Shown here: positions 45,271 through 55,451 of the stretch, in pieces
Numbering within the stretch: the stretch's first letter is position 1
Layout of the letters: every line of letters begins with the position of its first letter
NCBI GenBank assembly: GCA_949361645.1
Contig: OX442437.1
Location: forward strand, 3,893,921 to 3,957,920
Source of the DNA: Spongilla lacustris
Taxonomy: Eukaryota; Porifera; Demospongiae; Spongillida; Spongillidae
DNA: 64,000 nt
Direction: 5' to 3'
Notes under the pieces: generated by a model
Databases searched by the model: none
What the model saw: the letters and a program-made list of their open reading frames with translations, nothing else
Told to the model about the DNA's origin: nothing
Made by a program: the position numbers and the translations under genes

Positions 45271-48200
45271 ATGAATCCGCGAAGAGGGTTACTTCTTCTT
45301 GCATTCATTTTCTTTAGCCGTATGGTGGGATTTTTAATTTTCAGCAAAGGGTTTTTACTGAAGAGGGTCGTCTTACCAGATCACAGCGTTTGCCCCAACG
45401 GTGCGGCCGATTCATTACACGACCACTTTACGCACACGTGCAACGGCCCCACGAGGGCATTCAAAAGGGTTGTGTGGCTACTTATAGACGCCCTGAGATA
45501 CGACTTCATCGTCTACGATGGAGACCTCGACCCATCACCTCCCCCTTACAGAAACAAAATGCTATTTATTCGAGACCTGTTGAAGGAGCAACCCCAGCAC
45601 GCGAGAATATTCAAGTTCATAGCCGACCCCCCGACCACCACGATGCAGCGGCTGAAGGCGCTCACGACAGGCAGCCTCCCCACGTTCATCGACATCAGCA
45701 GCAACTTTAACAGTCAAGAAATCCTTGAGGACAACCTACTGCACCAAGCCAAGACCAGCGGGAGGAACGTGACCTTCATGGGAGACGACACGTGGCTGGG
45801 CCTTTATCCGCGCCTTCTTACCAAGGCATTCGACTACCCCTCGCTCAACGTGAAGGACCTGCACACGGTGGATAATGGCGTTGTATCAAACTTGATTCCC
45901 GAGTTGGACAAGTACGACGCCGACTTTGTAGTGGGACATTTTCTCGGTGTCGACCATGTGGGGCATACGTACGGCCCCACCCATCCGACTATGGCTGCCA
46001 AACTTTTGCAGCTGGACGATGTCCTTCGGTGCGTTTGTTTATAGTTTGTTTTTTTTTTGTTTTTTTTTTAACCCTTCAGGCACACCGCTCTACCGCGCGC
46101 GCCATTGTAGGTCATGTTGCCATTGGTTACCAATGTAGGTCAACTTTCGCGTCCGTTGATGAAGACACCATTGTGTTTGTACTAGGAGACCATGGCATGA
46201 CAGAGACAGGCGATCACGGGGGAGAAGGACAACTGGAAACAGAGGCTGGTCTTCTGGTGTACTCCAAGAGGCCCATCTTTGACTCCCAGCAGGTAAATCT
46301 TGCCCATGTCAGTCTGACGTTAGTGTACATCACTTCCCTTTTTACATCTCTTGGCATGCACCCTTACAGGACCTCCCTCGATCAGTCCACCAGATTGACC
46401 TGGTCCCTACCACGGCCTTGCTCATCGGGATGCCCATCCCATATTCAAACCTCGGCATGGTCATCCCTGAGGTGTTCCTCCCTCCCCTCCCTCCCCCATC
46501 TCCACACTCCTCCAAGCCATCCCTGCCCTCCAACGCCACAAGTGGGTTCGAAGGACGTGTAACACCAAACTTCCTTCTCGTCCTCGCCAACAATTCTGAG
46601 CAGATACACAGGTACCTCAGGGCATACCAGGAGTATGCTGGAGGGGATTTCCCGGCCACGCTCGTGGGTTCACTCGATGTGCAGCTGGCGAGAGCACATG
46701 ATCTGCACGCTGCCATCCTCCTCACACCCCGTTCCCACGTCAACCAAGCTGAGCTAACAGCTGTGGCCCAGGCCTACACGCAGTACATGACCCAGGCCAG
46801 GACCATGTGCCAAGGCGTGTGGGCCAAGTTCGACGACGGCGCCATCAACAAAGGAATGCTGGTCCTCTGTGCTGTCCTCTGCTTCAACGTCCTCCTGTCT
46901 CTGCTAAAGCCCTCGGAAGGTGCACAGAACATGGAGTGCTTCGTGATTGTGGGGTTCATGGCTGCTATGATCCTAGCAGTGGCGTTCGTTGGAGCAGACA
47001 CTGAACTCCTTGTTTCTGTAGCGTTCTACTTGGTGATTTTCTGCATTCTACTTCTCATCTGTATCACCGTGTACTCGAGGCTCCACCTTCCCACCAGTGG
47101 GCTCACATTCTCCTTTTGGAGGCTCATGGCTTGCACAGCTCTCGACAGCGCAGGGGTGCACCTGGTGGCCATGGCGACCGTGGCTCTCCACTGCATCTCC
47201 CTCCTCTCCAACAGCTTCATATTGTACGAGGGCGATGTCGTCAGTTTCCTTCTGCAATCACTGCTTGCCCTGCAGGCCGTGCAATCACTCCGGAGGATAA
47301 ATTCCCGTGGCAGTGCAGTGCAATTGTCGACCCTGTTTGTCACTGTGCTCTTGCCGTTCCTCTCTCTAGGTGCAGTCGTAAGGGTGACCAAGGTGTTCTT
47401 CTCTTGTCGGGACCTGCAGGTTGGTTGCGTGGCTACCACCCTCACCACACCCCTGTCGGTGCTGCCCAACCCCTCAGAGCCATCCTCTGTCCTGAGGTTC
47501 CTCCTCTCCTGCGTCTTGACCTGCGCTGTGCCACTGTGCCTCGCTTGCTGCATTCCAGATGTCTGCCGTCGGTACCTGAGCTGGCCACTCCGTGTGCTAG
47601 TGAGGTTTGGTCTGCCCTTAGCTGGACTGGGCACCTGTGCATCCTGGGCCTTAGAGGGCCTCCAGCTAGGGTCAGGTGGTGGTAGGGGGCACATCCTGGT
47701 GTCCCGAGCTGTCTGCGCACTGTGCGGCGTGACAGCACTTGTGTGCGCAGTGAAGCCTTACGAGCATCCCAAGGTGGTCATCGTGAAGGGTTCTCCCCCT
47801 GGTCCCGGGGGTGTCCCCACTGTTGTACTGCTGGTGTTGGTCATGTCGTTGTGGATACCGATCACCCTTGTGTTGAATGATGGCGTAGCCCTTTCGTCCG
47901 TTCTGATGGTGATCCAAGTTGCAGTATTTTTGTGGATATCTGTGAGGTATGGTCTGCAAGGTGAGGTACTTGTGCTGTATGGAATGCTGACTACCATTCA
48001 TAGCTCGGCCCAGCAATTCTGGTGTTAATGTCATTCAGTTTTTTTGGGGGGGGGGGGTGTACCTTGTTGAACTTTGTTGGGTATTCCTGCCTGCATTGGT
48101 TTCAGAATTTGTTTGATACTGTTGCTTAGCAATGACAGGCAAGGTAAAGGTTAATGCTTTAAAATCTATCTTTAAAGTTTTTAAAATTATTTTTAAGTGG

Positions 48201-48984
48201 TTTTCACCACCTTTTTAATCATCCTTACTGTCTGCCCTTTGCCCCTACTGCAGGCTGGCCAGTGGTGGTCACGTGGGGGCTGATGTCTTGTCAGTATTTC
48301 TACTGCTTGGGACATACCCCCACTGTCACCAGTCTGAGGTTCGAGGCAGCCTTTGCGGTGATCGATGGAGATGTCAGTGGTGTTAACTTGCTAGCAGCAG
48401 GGGTTGTTGTTGGATTAAATACTTTGGCATCCCAGGTTTGCCACCTCAATGTTCACCTCTCCTTCACTCTTTCATGTTAGCTTTGCCCCCCCCCCCCCCC
48501 CTCTCTCTCCTTTGCTTTGCCCTTCCCTCCCTCCTTTGCCACATCTGCAGGTCCTCTTTGCCCTTGCTCTGCCCCTCCTGGTCCTCCTGGGTAGGGACCA
48601 TGCTACAGAGCCACTCTCACCTCAGCTCCTGGCAGTTTCCCTTCAGTACGCGACCTTCCACTCTCTAAAGGTACTATTTGTATTGTGCATTGGGGTAATG
48701 AGGTCCATGAAGGTGGGTGTGGCCCATTGTAAGATCATGCACCAGATATCGATGAAAGCTTCTCCCCTTCCCACCCCCTCCACACACCCCCCACCACCAC
48801 CATACAGATGATGGTAACGGTTCTTGCTGCATCCCTCCATCGTAGACACCTCATGATATGGGGGGTCTTCAGTCCACGATTCATGTACGAGGGAGCCTTC
48901 CAAGCTACCACTGATCTATGTGTGCTGTTTGTGTATGCCTTACTTACCACTGGACCCATGAGCCATTTTTGCACAACTGCATGA
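45271..48984 (+). CDS. PIGO: PIGO, GPI ethanolamine phosphate transferase 3
   Basis: Six exons: 45271(or 45205)-46028, 46139-46292, 46370-47960, 48254-48435, 48551-48670, 48808-48984; all GT-AG and in phase, giving 993 aa (1015 if the upstream ATG is used; human PIGO is 1089). The enzyme adds ethanolamine phosphate to the third mannose of GPI precursors in the ER, with partner PIGF. The start at 45271 puts a hydrophobic N-terminal anchor (LLLLAFIFFSRMVGFLIF) at the usual place, and the earlier ATG lies only 29 bp from the RSL24D1 start. Metal/catalytic motifs of the alkaline-phosphatase fold are present: LIDALRYDF (D73), PPTTT (120-124), GDDTW (171-175), VDHVGH (227-232) and GDHGMT...DHGG (269 on). 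Exons 3-6 encode the multi-pass membrane half; the protein ends soon after RRHLMIWGVFSPRFMYEGAF. Its last exons are duplicated at 58343-58921. Confidence 0.95.
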
Positions 48985-49267
48985 CTTACGCATAGCACTT
49001 GTGTTTTTTTTAATTATACAAAAAGACATCAAGGCAAGAAGTTAACTCCAGTTTCCTTGACAACAAATGTGCATGTGGGAGGAGGTGAGGTGTGTAGTGG
49101 AGGAAGAGGAGTACATCTGAAGATGGTACTGGGGGCAGATCCTGGTAACTTTCCAGCCTTTTGAAGTAAGAACCTGTACTTCACAAGCTGTCGCCACTGT
49201 CTGCACATGAAATCATCAGAGCTACAACTCTAAGGAAATGTGATGTAAATCCAAGTGTTGGGAGCAA

Positions 49268-49850
49268 AGTGTGCGTGTGCATGTGTGTGTGTGTTGTGGG
49301 TGCATGTGTTGTATGTGTGTGTGTGCATGTGTGTGTGTGTTGTGGGTGCATGTGTTGTATGTGTGCGTGTGCGTGTTGTGTGTGTGTTGCATGCGTGTGT
49401 GGGTATAGAAGTTTCCACGACTCGACTCGTTCAGGCGCAGCTTGCTCTATATCCCTGGCCGTAGGGTATACAAGCTTGATAGATAGCCACACGATGATCT
49501 ATTCCACTCTCTTTACACACTTAAATAGTCCTTAACATGAATGCACTGTTTACATCGACCAATCGCCTTCCTTGGCTATTTTACGAAGAGGTCCGTGAAT
49601 GCGGATCACTCTATCTGCCCGTCCCGCCAAGAGCAGCTTACATGTGTATATTACAATGTTCAGCGTTATGTAATGATTTAATTACATAATGGTCCTCAGA
49701 CCCTTACAGTGTGTGCGTGTGTACGTGCGTGTGTGACTGTGTGTGTGCGTGTGTGTGTGCGTGCGTGCGTGCGTGTGTAAGTGCGTGTGTGACTGTGTGT
49801 GTGTGTGCGTGTGTGTGTGTGTGCGTGTGTGTGTGTGTGAACCTTCACAA
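49268..49850. repeat. TG-rich microsatellites in the left XRCC2-like intron
   Basis: Two TG/TGCG arrays (about 49268-49405 and 49710-49840) flank about 300 bp of unrelated sequence. The first array is shared with 59215-59370 in the functional locus; the second begins the left arm of the large palindrome. Confidence 0.85.
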
Positions 49851-50000
49851 ATACCTTTGCCAAGTTTGGAGCTTCGTCAGCCCTTCCTATAAGTAGAGGC
49901 TTTGCTGCAAACAGAACCAAGTGCTGATCTCTGATCAGTTGGTTCGTAGCTTTAACCCAAGGTTCCGACGAAGGCCTACTAGCAGTCTTACTTAATCGTG

Positions 50001-50057
50001 CAGGGGCGGATACAGGATTTCAGACAAGGGGGGGTTGTTAATGAATAATAAGACGAG

Positions 50058-50091
<34 letters not shown>

Positions 50092-50216
50092 GCTGTCCGC
50101 GTGCGTGCGAAAAACAAGGTTTTTGGACAAAGAGGGGGTTGTAAACCCCAAAACCCCCTAAAACTGCGTGCAAAAAAAAAGGAATTTGGACAAAAGGGGG
50201 GTTGCAACCCCCCCCG
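50001..50216. mobile_element. Poly-G repeat insertion of the CAGGGGCGGAT family
   Basis: Starts CAGGGGCGGATACAGGATTT, contains a G run of about 30 bases and ends in a C run. It is absent at the same point in the right palindrome arm and in the functional XRCC2, so it is a clean insertion. Target duplication not identified. Confidence 0.8.
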
Positions 50217-51221
50217 TTGTCAATCCAGTAAAAACTTGCCACATTGTCCAGCACAACAGCTGCCACTTCGGGATGGCAAGGAAGAAACGTCGCTCTCAGG
50301 TGGTCAAGAGAAGAGCTCAACTCTGAGCAGGAAGTGCAGTGCACCACGTGAATCCGAGACAGGCAAAGCTTGACTGCTTCCTTACCTTTCAGAGCACACA
50401 CAGCCCCGCCGTCCTTGTAAGCCTCGCTAAGTTTTGCTTCGATAACGGTCACCAGTCTGAGCAGGTCCTGAGGTCCAACTTGCACATCGGCCGGATATGT
50501 ATTAGGCAAAGGTCCGCGAACGTCACACATTGTGTCTATTAGGCAACCGTTTACGCCGGACGTGACGTTTATCACGAGTATGAATTCACTCAGTTCCATT
50601 AATTTTAAACCTTTGCAAACCCACAAGTGCGCAATAGTCTTTTGGGCACTGTATAAATAGTTGGGTAGAAGAACGTTTGATGGGTTGAGTACAGCCAAGC
50701 GGGCCGAATAGATGCCTATCAACATTCCTGTTCAGCGAGTAATCAGAGTCAAAGCGGGCCGAATTGGTGCCTATCAATATTCCTGTTCAGCATCAGAGTC
50801 AAGCGGGCCGAATTGGCTGTTCAGCGAGTAATCAGAGTCAAGCGGGCCGAATTGGACAGTGGCCCTCAGGTGGTGTGAGGCGTTGTTCACTACCTCTTGT
50901 GACCCTAGAGGTAGTAAATGGGAACCCTACGTCATTTCTCGTTAAATCAGGCCCTCAAGAAGATGAGGGAAGCTTGTGTTTGAGTCTTAAGACAAAACCA
51001 AGCTACATAGGGAACAGCTTGTGACCCTAGAGGTAGTAAATGAGAACCCTACGTCATTTCTCGTTAAATCAGGCTTCTCTAGAAGATGAGGGAAGCTTGT
51101 TTGAGTCTTAAGACAAAAGACAAAACTAAGCTACATAGGGAACAGGTAGCTTGGCAAGGTATCTCACCACCCAAGGCGCTCAGATGGAATACGCTTGTTT
51201 TACTTTACTTTTAAGAAAACT

Positions 51222-51304
51222 ACTACGGTGGCCGAGTGGTCAAGGCGTCGGACTTAAAATCCGATGGGAGCAATCCTTCGCAGGTTCGAACCCTGCCCGT
51301 AGTG
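51222..51304 (+). tRNA. tRNA-Leu(UAA) with unusual G73, copy 1
   Basis: 83 nt with a full cloverleaf: 7-bp acceptor stem (ACTACGG/CCGTAGT), D arm GCCGAGTGGTCAAGGC, anticodon stem TCGGA/TCCGA with loop CTTAAAA (anticodon TAA at 51255-51257), a long variable arm (GGGA/TCCT stem), and T arm GCAGG-TTCGAAC-CCTGC. Box A (TGGCCGAGTGG) and box B (GGTTCGAACCC) are intact and a T run (TTCTTTTTT) follows. No intron. The discriminator base is G (51304) where animal leucine tRNAs have A; G73 is typical of serine tRNAs. The body and A1-U72 pair look like tRNA-Leu(UAA). It could be active, misacylated or a pseudogene. Confidence 0.9.
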
Positions 51305-51351
51305 CTTCTTTTTTCCTTTTGTCTTCCTTAAGGAGGAAAGGAAAAAAGAAA

Positions 51352-51434
51352 CACTACGGGCAGGGTTCGAACCTGCGAAGGATTGCTCCCATCGGATTTT
51401 AAGTCCGACGCCTTGACCACTCGGCCACCGTAGT
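51352..51434 (-). tRNA. tRNA-Leu(UAA) with unusual G73, copy 2 (convergent)
   Basis: Reverse-strand copy identical in sequence to 51222-51304, including G73 and the paired stems. It converges on copy 1 across a 47-bp spacer that supplies a T-run terminator in each direction (TTTCTTTTTT on this strand). The pair straddles the palindrome centre. Confidence 0.9.
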
Positions 51435-52007
51435 AGTTTTCTTAAAAGTAAAGTAAAACAAGCGTATTCCATCTGAGCGCCTCGGGTGGTGAGACACCTT
51501 GCCAAGCTACCTGTTCCCTATGTAGCATGGTTTTGTCTTTTGTCTTAAGACATAAACAAGCTTCCCTCATCTTCTAGAGAAGCCTGATTTAACGAGAAAT
51601 GACGTAGGGTTCTCATTTACTACCTCTAGGGTCACAAGCTGTTCCCTATATAGCTTGATTTTGTCTTAAGACTCAAACACAAGCTTCCCTCATCTTCTTG
51701 AGGGCCTGATTTAACGAGAAATGACGTAGGGTTCCCATTTACTACCTCTAGGGTCACAAGAGGTAGTGAACAATGCCTCACACCACCTGAGGGCCACTGT
51801 CCAATTCGGACCGCTTGACTCTGATTACTCGCTGAACAGCCAATTCGGCCCGCTTTGACTCTGATTACTCGCTGAACAGGAATGTTGATAGGCATCTATT
51901 CGGCCCGCTTGGCTGTACTCAACCCATCAAACGTTCTTCTACCCAACTATTTATACAGTGCCCAAAAGACTATTGCGCACTTGTGGGTTTGCAAAGGTTT
52001 AAAATTA

Positions 52008-52463
52008 ATGGAACTGAGTGAATTCATACTCGTGATAAACGTCACGTCCGGCGTAAACGGTTGCCTAATAGACACAATGTGTGACGTTCGCGGACCTTTG
52101 CCTAATACATATCCGGCCGATGTGCAAGTTGGACCTCAGGACCTGCTCAGACTGGTGACCGTTATCGAAGCAAAACTTAGCGAGGCTTACAAGGACGGCG
52201 GGGCTGTGTGTGCTCTGAAAGGTAAGGAAGCAGTCAAGCTTTGCCTGTCTCGGATTCACGTGGTGCACTGCACTTCCTGCTCAGGGTTGACCACCTGAGA
52301 GCGACGTGGCAGCTGTTGCGGCAAGTTTTTACTGGATTGACAACGCACGTCGGAACCTTGGGTTAAAGCTACGAGCCAACTGATCAGAGATCAGCACTTG
52401 GTTCTATTTGCAGCAAAGCCTCTACTCATAGGAAGGGCTGACGAAGCTCCAAACTTGGCAAAG
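52008..52463 (+). pseudogene. XRCC2-derived chimeric copy, right (broken)
   Basis: Mirror copy of the left chimeric frame: ATG at 52008 (MELSEFILVINV...), same CAAGTTGGACCT junction, then the DLLRLVTVIEAKL block. Compared with the functional gene it lacks 13 bp after 'ctgctcag' and further segments around the RATFLPCHPE and IDKARLSK regions, so it frameshifts soon after HCTSCS. It ends at the exon-2 donor (GCAAAG/GTATTTG). No exon 3 follows. A TATA-like TATTTATA lies at 51949-51956. Confidence 0.85.
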
Positions 52464-52479
52464 GTATTTGTGAAGGTTC

Positions 52480-52494
52480 ACACACACACACACG

Positions 52495-52525
<31 letters not shown>

Positions 52526-52610
52526 ACACACACAGTCACACACGCACGTACACACGCACGCACGCACACACACACACGCACACACGCACACACACACACA
52601 CGCACACGAC
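52480..52610. repeat. (CA)n-rich microsatellite ending the right palindrome arm
   Basis: CACACA/CGCACA array of about 130 bp, the mirror of 49710-49840. Confidence 0.9.
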
Positions 52611-52920
52611 CATTATGTATTTCGACGCTACTTTTATATTCCACCAGTATGCTATATAAAAAGCGTTACAAACAGAAGCCATGTGAAAACTGTTACACCT
52701 TCACCTAGTGAATATTTATTGTGAAAGGGCTAGGTCAGGCTTTGGCTATTCAGTGTTTACATAAGATAGCAGTAGCCCTACAATGCTGCACAGATTTTTG
52801 TTTTAGACTATCATCAATGTGAAAGCTTGTTCATTTTACCATACCCAGTGACAGTCAAACACAATAACAATTTCGTGTATGTCGATGTACAGCTACACAG
52901 AACATTTATACACAAGATAT

Positions 52921-53420
52921 GTGACCTCTCAGTCACGTGGATACACAAGCCTGACAATGCACGCATCACCTAACCATGCAACGCATACACATGTAAAGTC
53001 TATAAACTTAATATAAACTTACATGTATACACACATACACATACAACACTTATTCGGTAGAATTCGAACGTACCTTTGGGGTTTAGAGATATGTTTCTAT
53101 TATACCCGTGCAGTAGCATTTTTTCCCCCTGCAGCATGTTCAGCTTCGATCGTTCTTGGAATCGCATGCTTTTCGCAAAAGGAATCGTCCCTTGTGTACT
53201 AGTAGTACTCCACAAGGCCGCTGAATTTTGTTGCTTTAAAGATAGTTTTGGCTCGGGGGTCTGGTGATATAGTTCTTCCTCAGCAGTTAGTTTAGGCTCG
53301 GGGTTCCGATGATATCGTTCTCGGACTTCAGCTTTGCTCTCTTCTGTAAATATTTCCTTTATGTCCTATTAACGCTCAACTAAATAATAATTGGCAACTA
53401 TGGCCGTATGGCTTGAAACA
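52921..53420 (-). pseudogene. Inverted pair, left member: repeat-type coding fragment
   Basis: On the minus strand a frame of about 100 codons reads ...KAEVRERYHRNPEPKLTAEEE, YHQTPEPKLSLKQQNSA, then SMRFQERSKLNMLQGEK and stops being coding at a donor-like K/GTACGTTCGAATTC (53073). The RERYxxNPEPK repeats resemble low-complexity N-terminal regions of some repeat-encoded proteins. The segment has an inverted homologue at 54200-54515 with shared outer end (GTGACCTCTCAGTCACGTGG). Not assigned to a host gene. Confidence 0.45.
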
Positions 53421-53479
53421 CACCCTTTCTAGCCAGAGCTACTGTAAAAAGCGATTCCCATGAACGTACTCACTTCTAC

Positions 53480-53740
53480 GGATATAACTTGGAATTCTGA
53501 ACCTATTGACACCACCGATGTTCTTTGAAACTGCTCCCGTGTCAAGTTTTTTCCGCAGTAAAGTTATCAATATATGTATTTATGTTATCAATTCAAGGTG
53601 CAATTAATACGATCTACTTGTATCAAGAGTTACGTTACAAACTCTCATATAGGATTTGATCCCGATTATGAAGTCATTAAATAACCGGACCCGCTTCTAA
53701 TGGGACTCCTATCAATCGAATCGCTTAGCTCTTTGTCATC
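53480..53740. repeat. Dispersed repeat R3, copy 1 (partner at 56765-57080)
   Basis: The section 53620-53735 is an inverted match to 56965-57080 ('ataggagtcccRttagaagc', 'gtaacgtaactcttgata'). A neighbouring patch ('ggaattctgaacc') matches 56775-56830 in direct orientation, indicating a rearranged repeat. Confidence 0.55.
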
Positions 53741-54199
53741 GTCGAACAAGCAGTCAAAAACGAGCAGTTTCGTGTTTGTTTGATGTCATAAAACCGCGTG
53801 GTTGTGGAGAACAAAACGCTTGTTTAAACTCGTACCCAGTCCTACCGTATTTGTTGTTCTTCTTCTTGACCACGCATAACTCGAGATAGGAACACTTCTA
53901 AAAAATGAAAATCAGACCAATAGCTTCAGAATTCATTGGCATTCTCGCTTCAGTGGTCAAAATGTATCGAGGCTACATTGTGTATATATATATATATATA
54001 TCAGTGGCAAATGATGTACATGTATATTTAAGCATCCTGTATCTGACAGGACTCAAAACGATCAAATAGTTTAGAACTTGGTCATATTTTGCTCCAGTAG
54101 CTGCATACCTATGTGTAATCCAATGTGTACTGTCTGGGCACTACACCTATTAGTTGTAATTAACCTATTAGTGAAATTGTGGCATGGGCACATACTAAA

Positions 54200-54515
54200 T
54201 ATCATCGGAACCCCGAGCCAGAACTAAACTTAAAGAGTCAACGATACAACGAAAATTCAGCGGCCATGAAGAGTGCAGAACATCGTGATGATTCCATCGC
54301 TTCTCCTTCTGCGAAAAGGATGCGATTCTAAGAACGCACGACCGTTGACCGAAGCCAAATATGCTGCTGGAAAAATGCTACAGCAGGGTAATCGGCTTGG
54401 AAAACTACCAAACCCAATAGGTACGTTTGAATTCGTCTGAGTGCACGATACAATAAGTATTTGGGTTAGATGTACATCAGTTGACCCTTGTGTATCCACG
54501 TGACTGAGAGGTCAC
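54200..54515 (+). pseudogene. Inverted pair, right member
   Basis: Plus-strand homologue of 52921-53420: shares 'ggaaccccgagccagaact', 'aaattcagcggcc', 'gcgaaaaggatgcgattc' and the donor-like GTACGTTTGAATTC. Here an in-frame stop follows the KRMRF codons, so the copy is broken in at least one frame. About 780 bp of non-coding DNA separates the pair. Confidence 0.45.
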
Positions 54516-55120
54516 AGCATACCTTACAGTACACGTATGCAAATGTCATGTAGATCTATACATACACATTAGTGTGGCATCATAAAAACCTTTCTATTCT
54601 TTACATTGATGTATGGTTATACAAGACTCTTGTGTTACAATAGGGCTCCTATGTAAACTATAGCAGTAGAGGTCAGAATTCTGCCCTGTCATCAATAAAA
54701 AGAAAAAGTTTGCCCAGGTCAATTAACAGTTTTAACATGGCTTCTGTTTATCAAGTACCCCATACATGATTTTGTGAGTAATTGTAATTTCATTGCATGT
54801 GTTCATTTTCTGTATGAACCAAAAAAAAACTTGAGCACACTGAGGGAATATAAAGGTAGCTTCAAAAAGGCTATTGTAAGGAATAGCATACTGTTAAATG
54901 GGCTAAATGATGCCTTTTGCAATCCCACCCATGGTTAGCACAAAAGGCAGCTGTTTGTGAAGTTAAGTTAGTGCAGGTGCATTGCTTAACAAGGCAATGA
55001 GCGTGCATAAAAAAATAGGTGAATTTCTACATGATATTCGTGCTATTGATGCAATCAAAATTACAGAACCTGTGATGCCTCTTACAACCAAATAGGGAAG
55101 CTTGGTACTCTAGTAGTAGG
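54516..55120. other. Intergenic, no gene seen
   Basis: AT-rich DNA with no recognisable coding or RNA gene. Confidence 0.5.
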
Positions 55121-55451
55121 TGTGTGTAATGGCAAACGAGATACCTGCATACCCTTATGTACCCTACTCCTCCCCTTACCTACTACTACCCCTACCCCTC
55201 CCAATACTTACCACTACCCCTACTCCTCCCCTTACCTACTACCATGGACGCCCCCAGCATTTCTGGAAGGGTGGGGCCAGGATAGGGTAAGGGGGCATCA
55301 TTTGACAGCCAAATACTACTATAGGGGTGTTATCCGCTTTTGGCCAATTCAGTCAGGGGAGGGGGAGGGGGGGGGGTGCACATGTTGCTAACTAGTAATA
55401 CTGAATACTTTAATGCTTTATTAGAAGTGGGGGGCCCCCTGGGAATGTCCA

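Larger units (their letters stand above)
49029..50599 (-). pseudogene. XRCC2-derived chimeric copy, left (broken)
   Basis: Exon 3 (about 49029-49196) is essentially identical to the functional XRCC2 exon 3. Exon 2 homology (49855-50464) runs from the splice donor up to the DLLRLVT block, then is replaced by a different 5' sequence starting MELSEFILVINVTSGVNGC (ATG at 50599), with no Walker A motif. A shared CAAGTTGGACCT phrase marks the junction. A CAGGGGCGGAT-type poly-G repeat of about 216 bp (50001-50216) is inserted in the frame after FYWID, so the copy cannot encode an XRCC2 protein. A TATA-like TATTTATA sits at 50652-50659 (minus strand). The enlarged intron carries TG arrays and about 300 bp of extra sequence. 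Confidence 0.85.
49684..52618. repeat. ~2.9-kb inverted duplication (palindrome) centred at 51329/51330
   Basis: Left arm 49684-51329 and right arm 51330-52618 are reverse complements over nearly their whole length, from 'acataatggtc' and a TG array at the outside to CCTTAAGG at the centre. Arm differences: a poly-G insertion (50001-50216) and one extra ~55-bp unit in the left arm, and deletions inside the XRCC2-like part of the right arm. Otherwise the arms are almost identical, implying recent origin or gene conversion. Each arm holds a tRNA gene, two ~115-bp tandem units ('gaccctagaggtagtaaatg') and an XRCC2-derived frame. Confidence 0.93.

Noticed and set aside
49255..49535. Cys/Val-rich frames
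   Set aside because: Translations of TG microsatellites; the same holds for 49696-49920, 52426-52644 and 59202-59424.
51222..51304. Assignment as tRNA-Ser
   Set aside because: G73 and the long variable arm fit serine, but the anticodon is UAA and the A1-U72 start and body resemble tRNA-Leu(UAA); called Leu with an odd discriminator.
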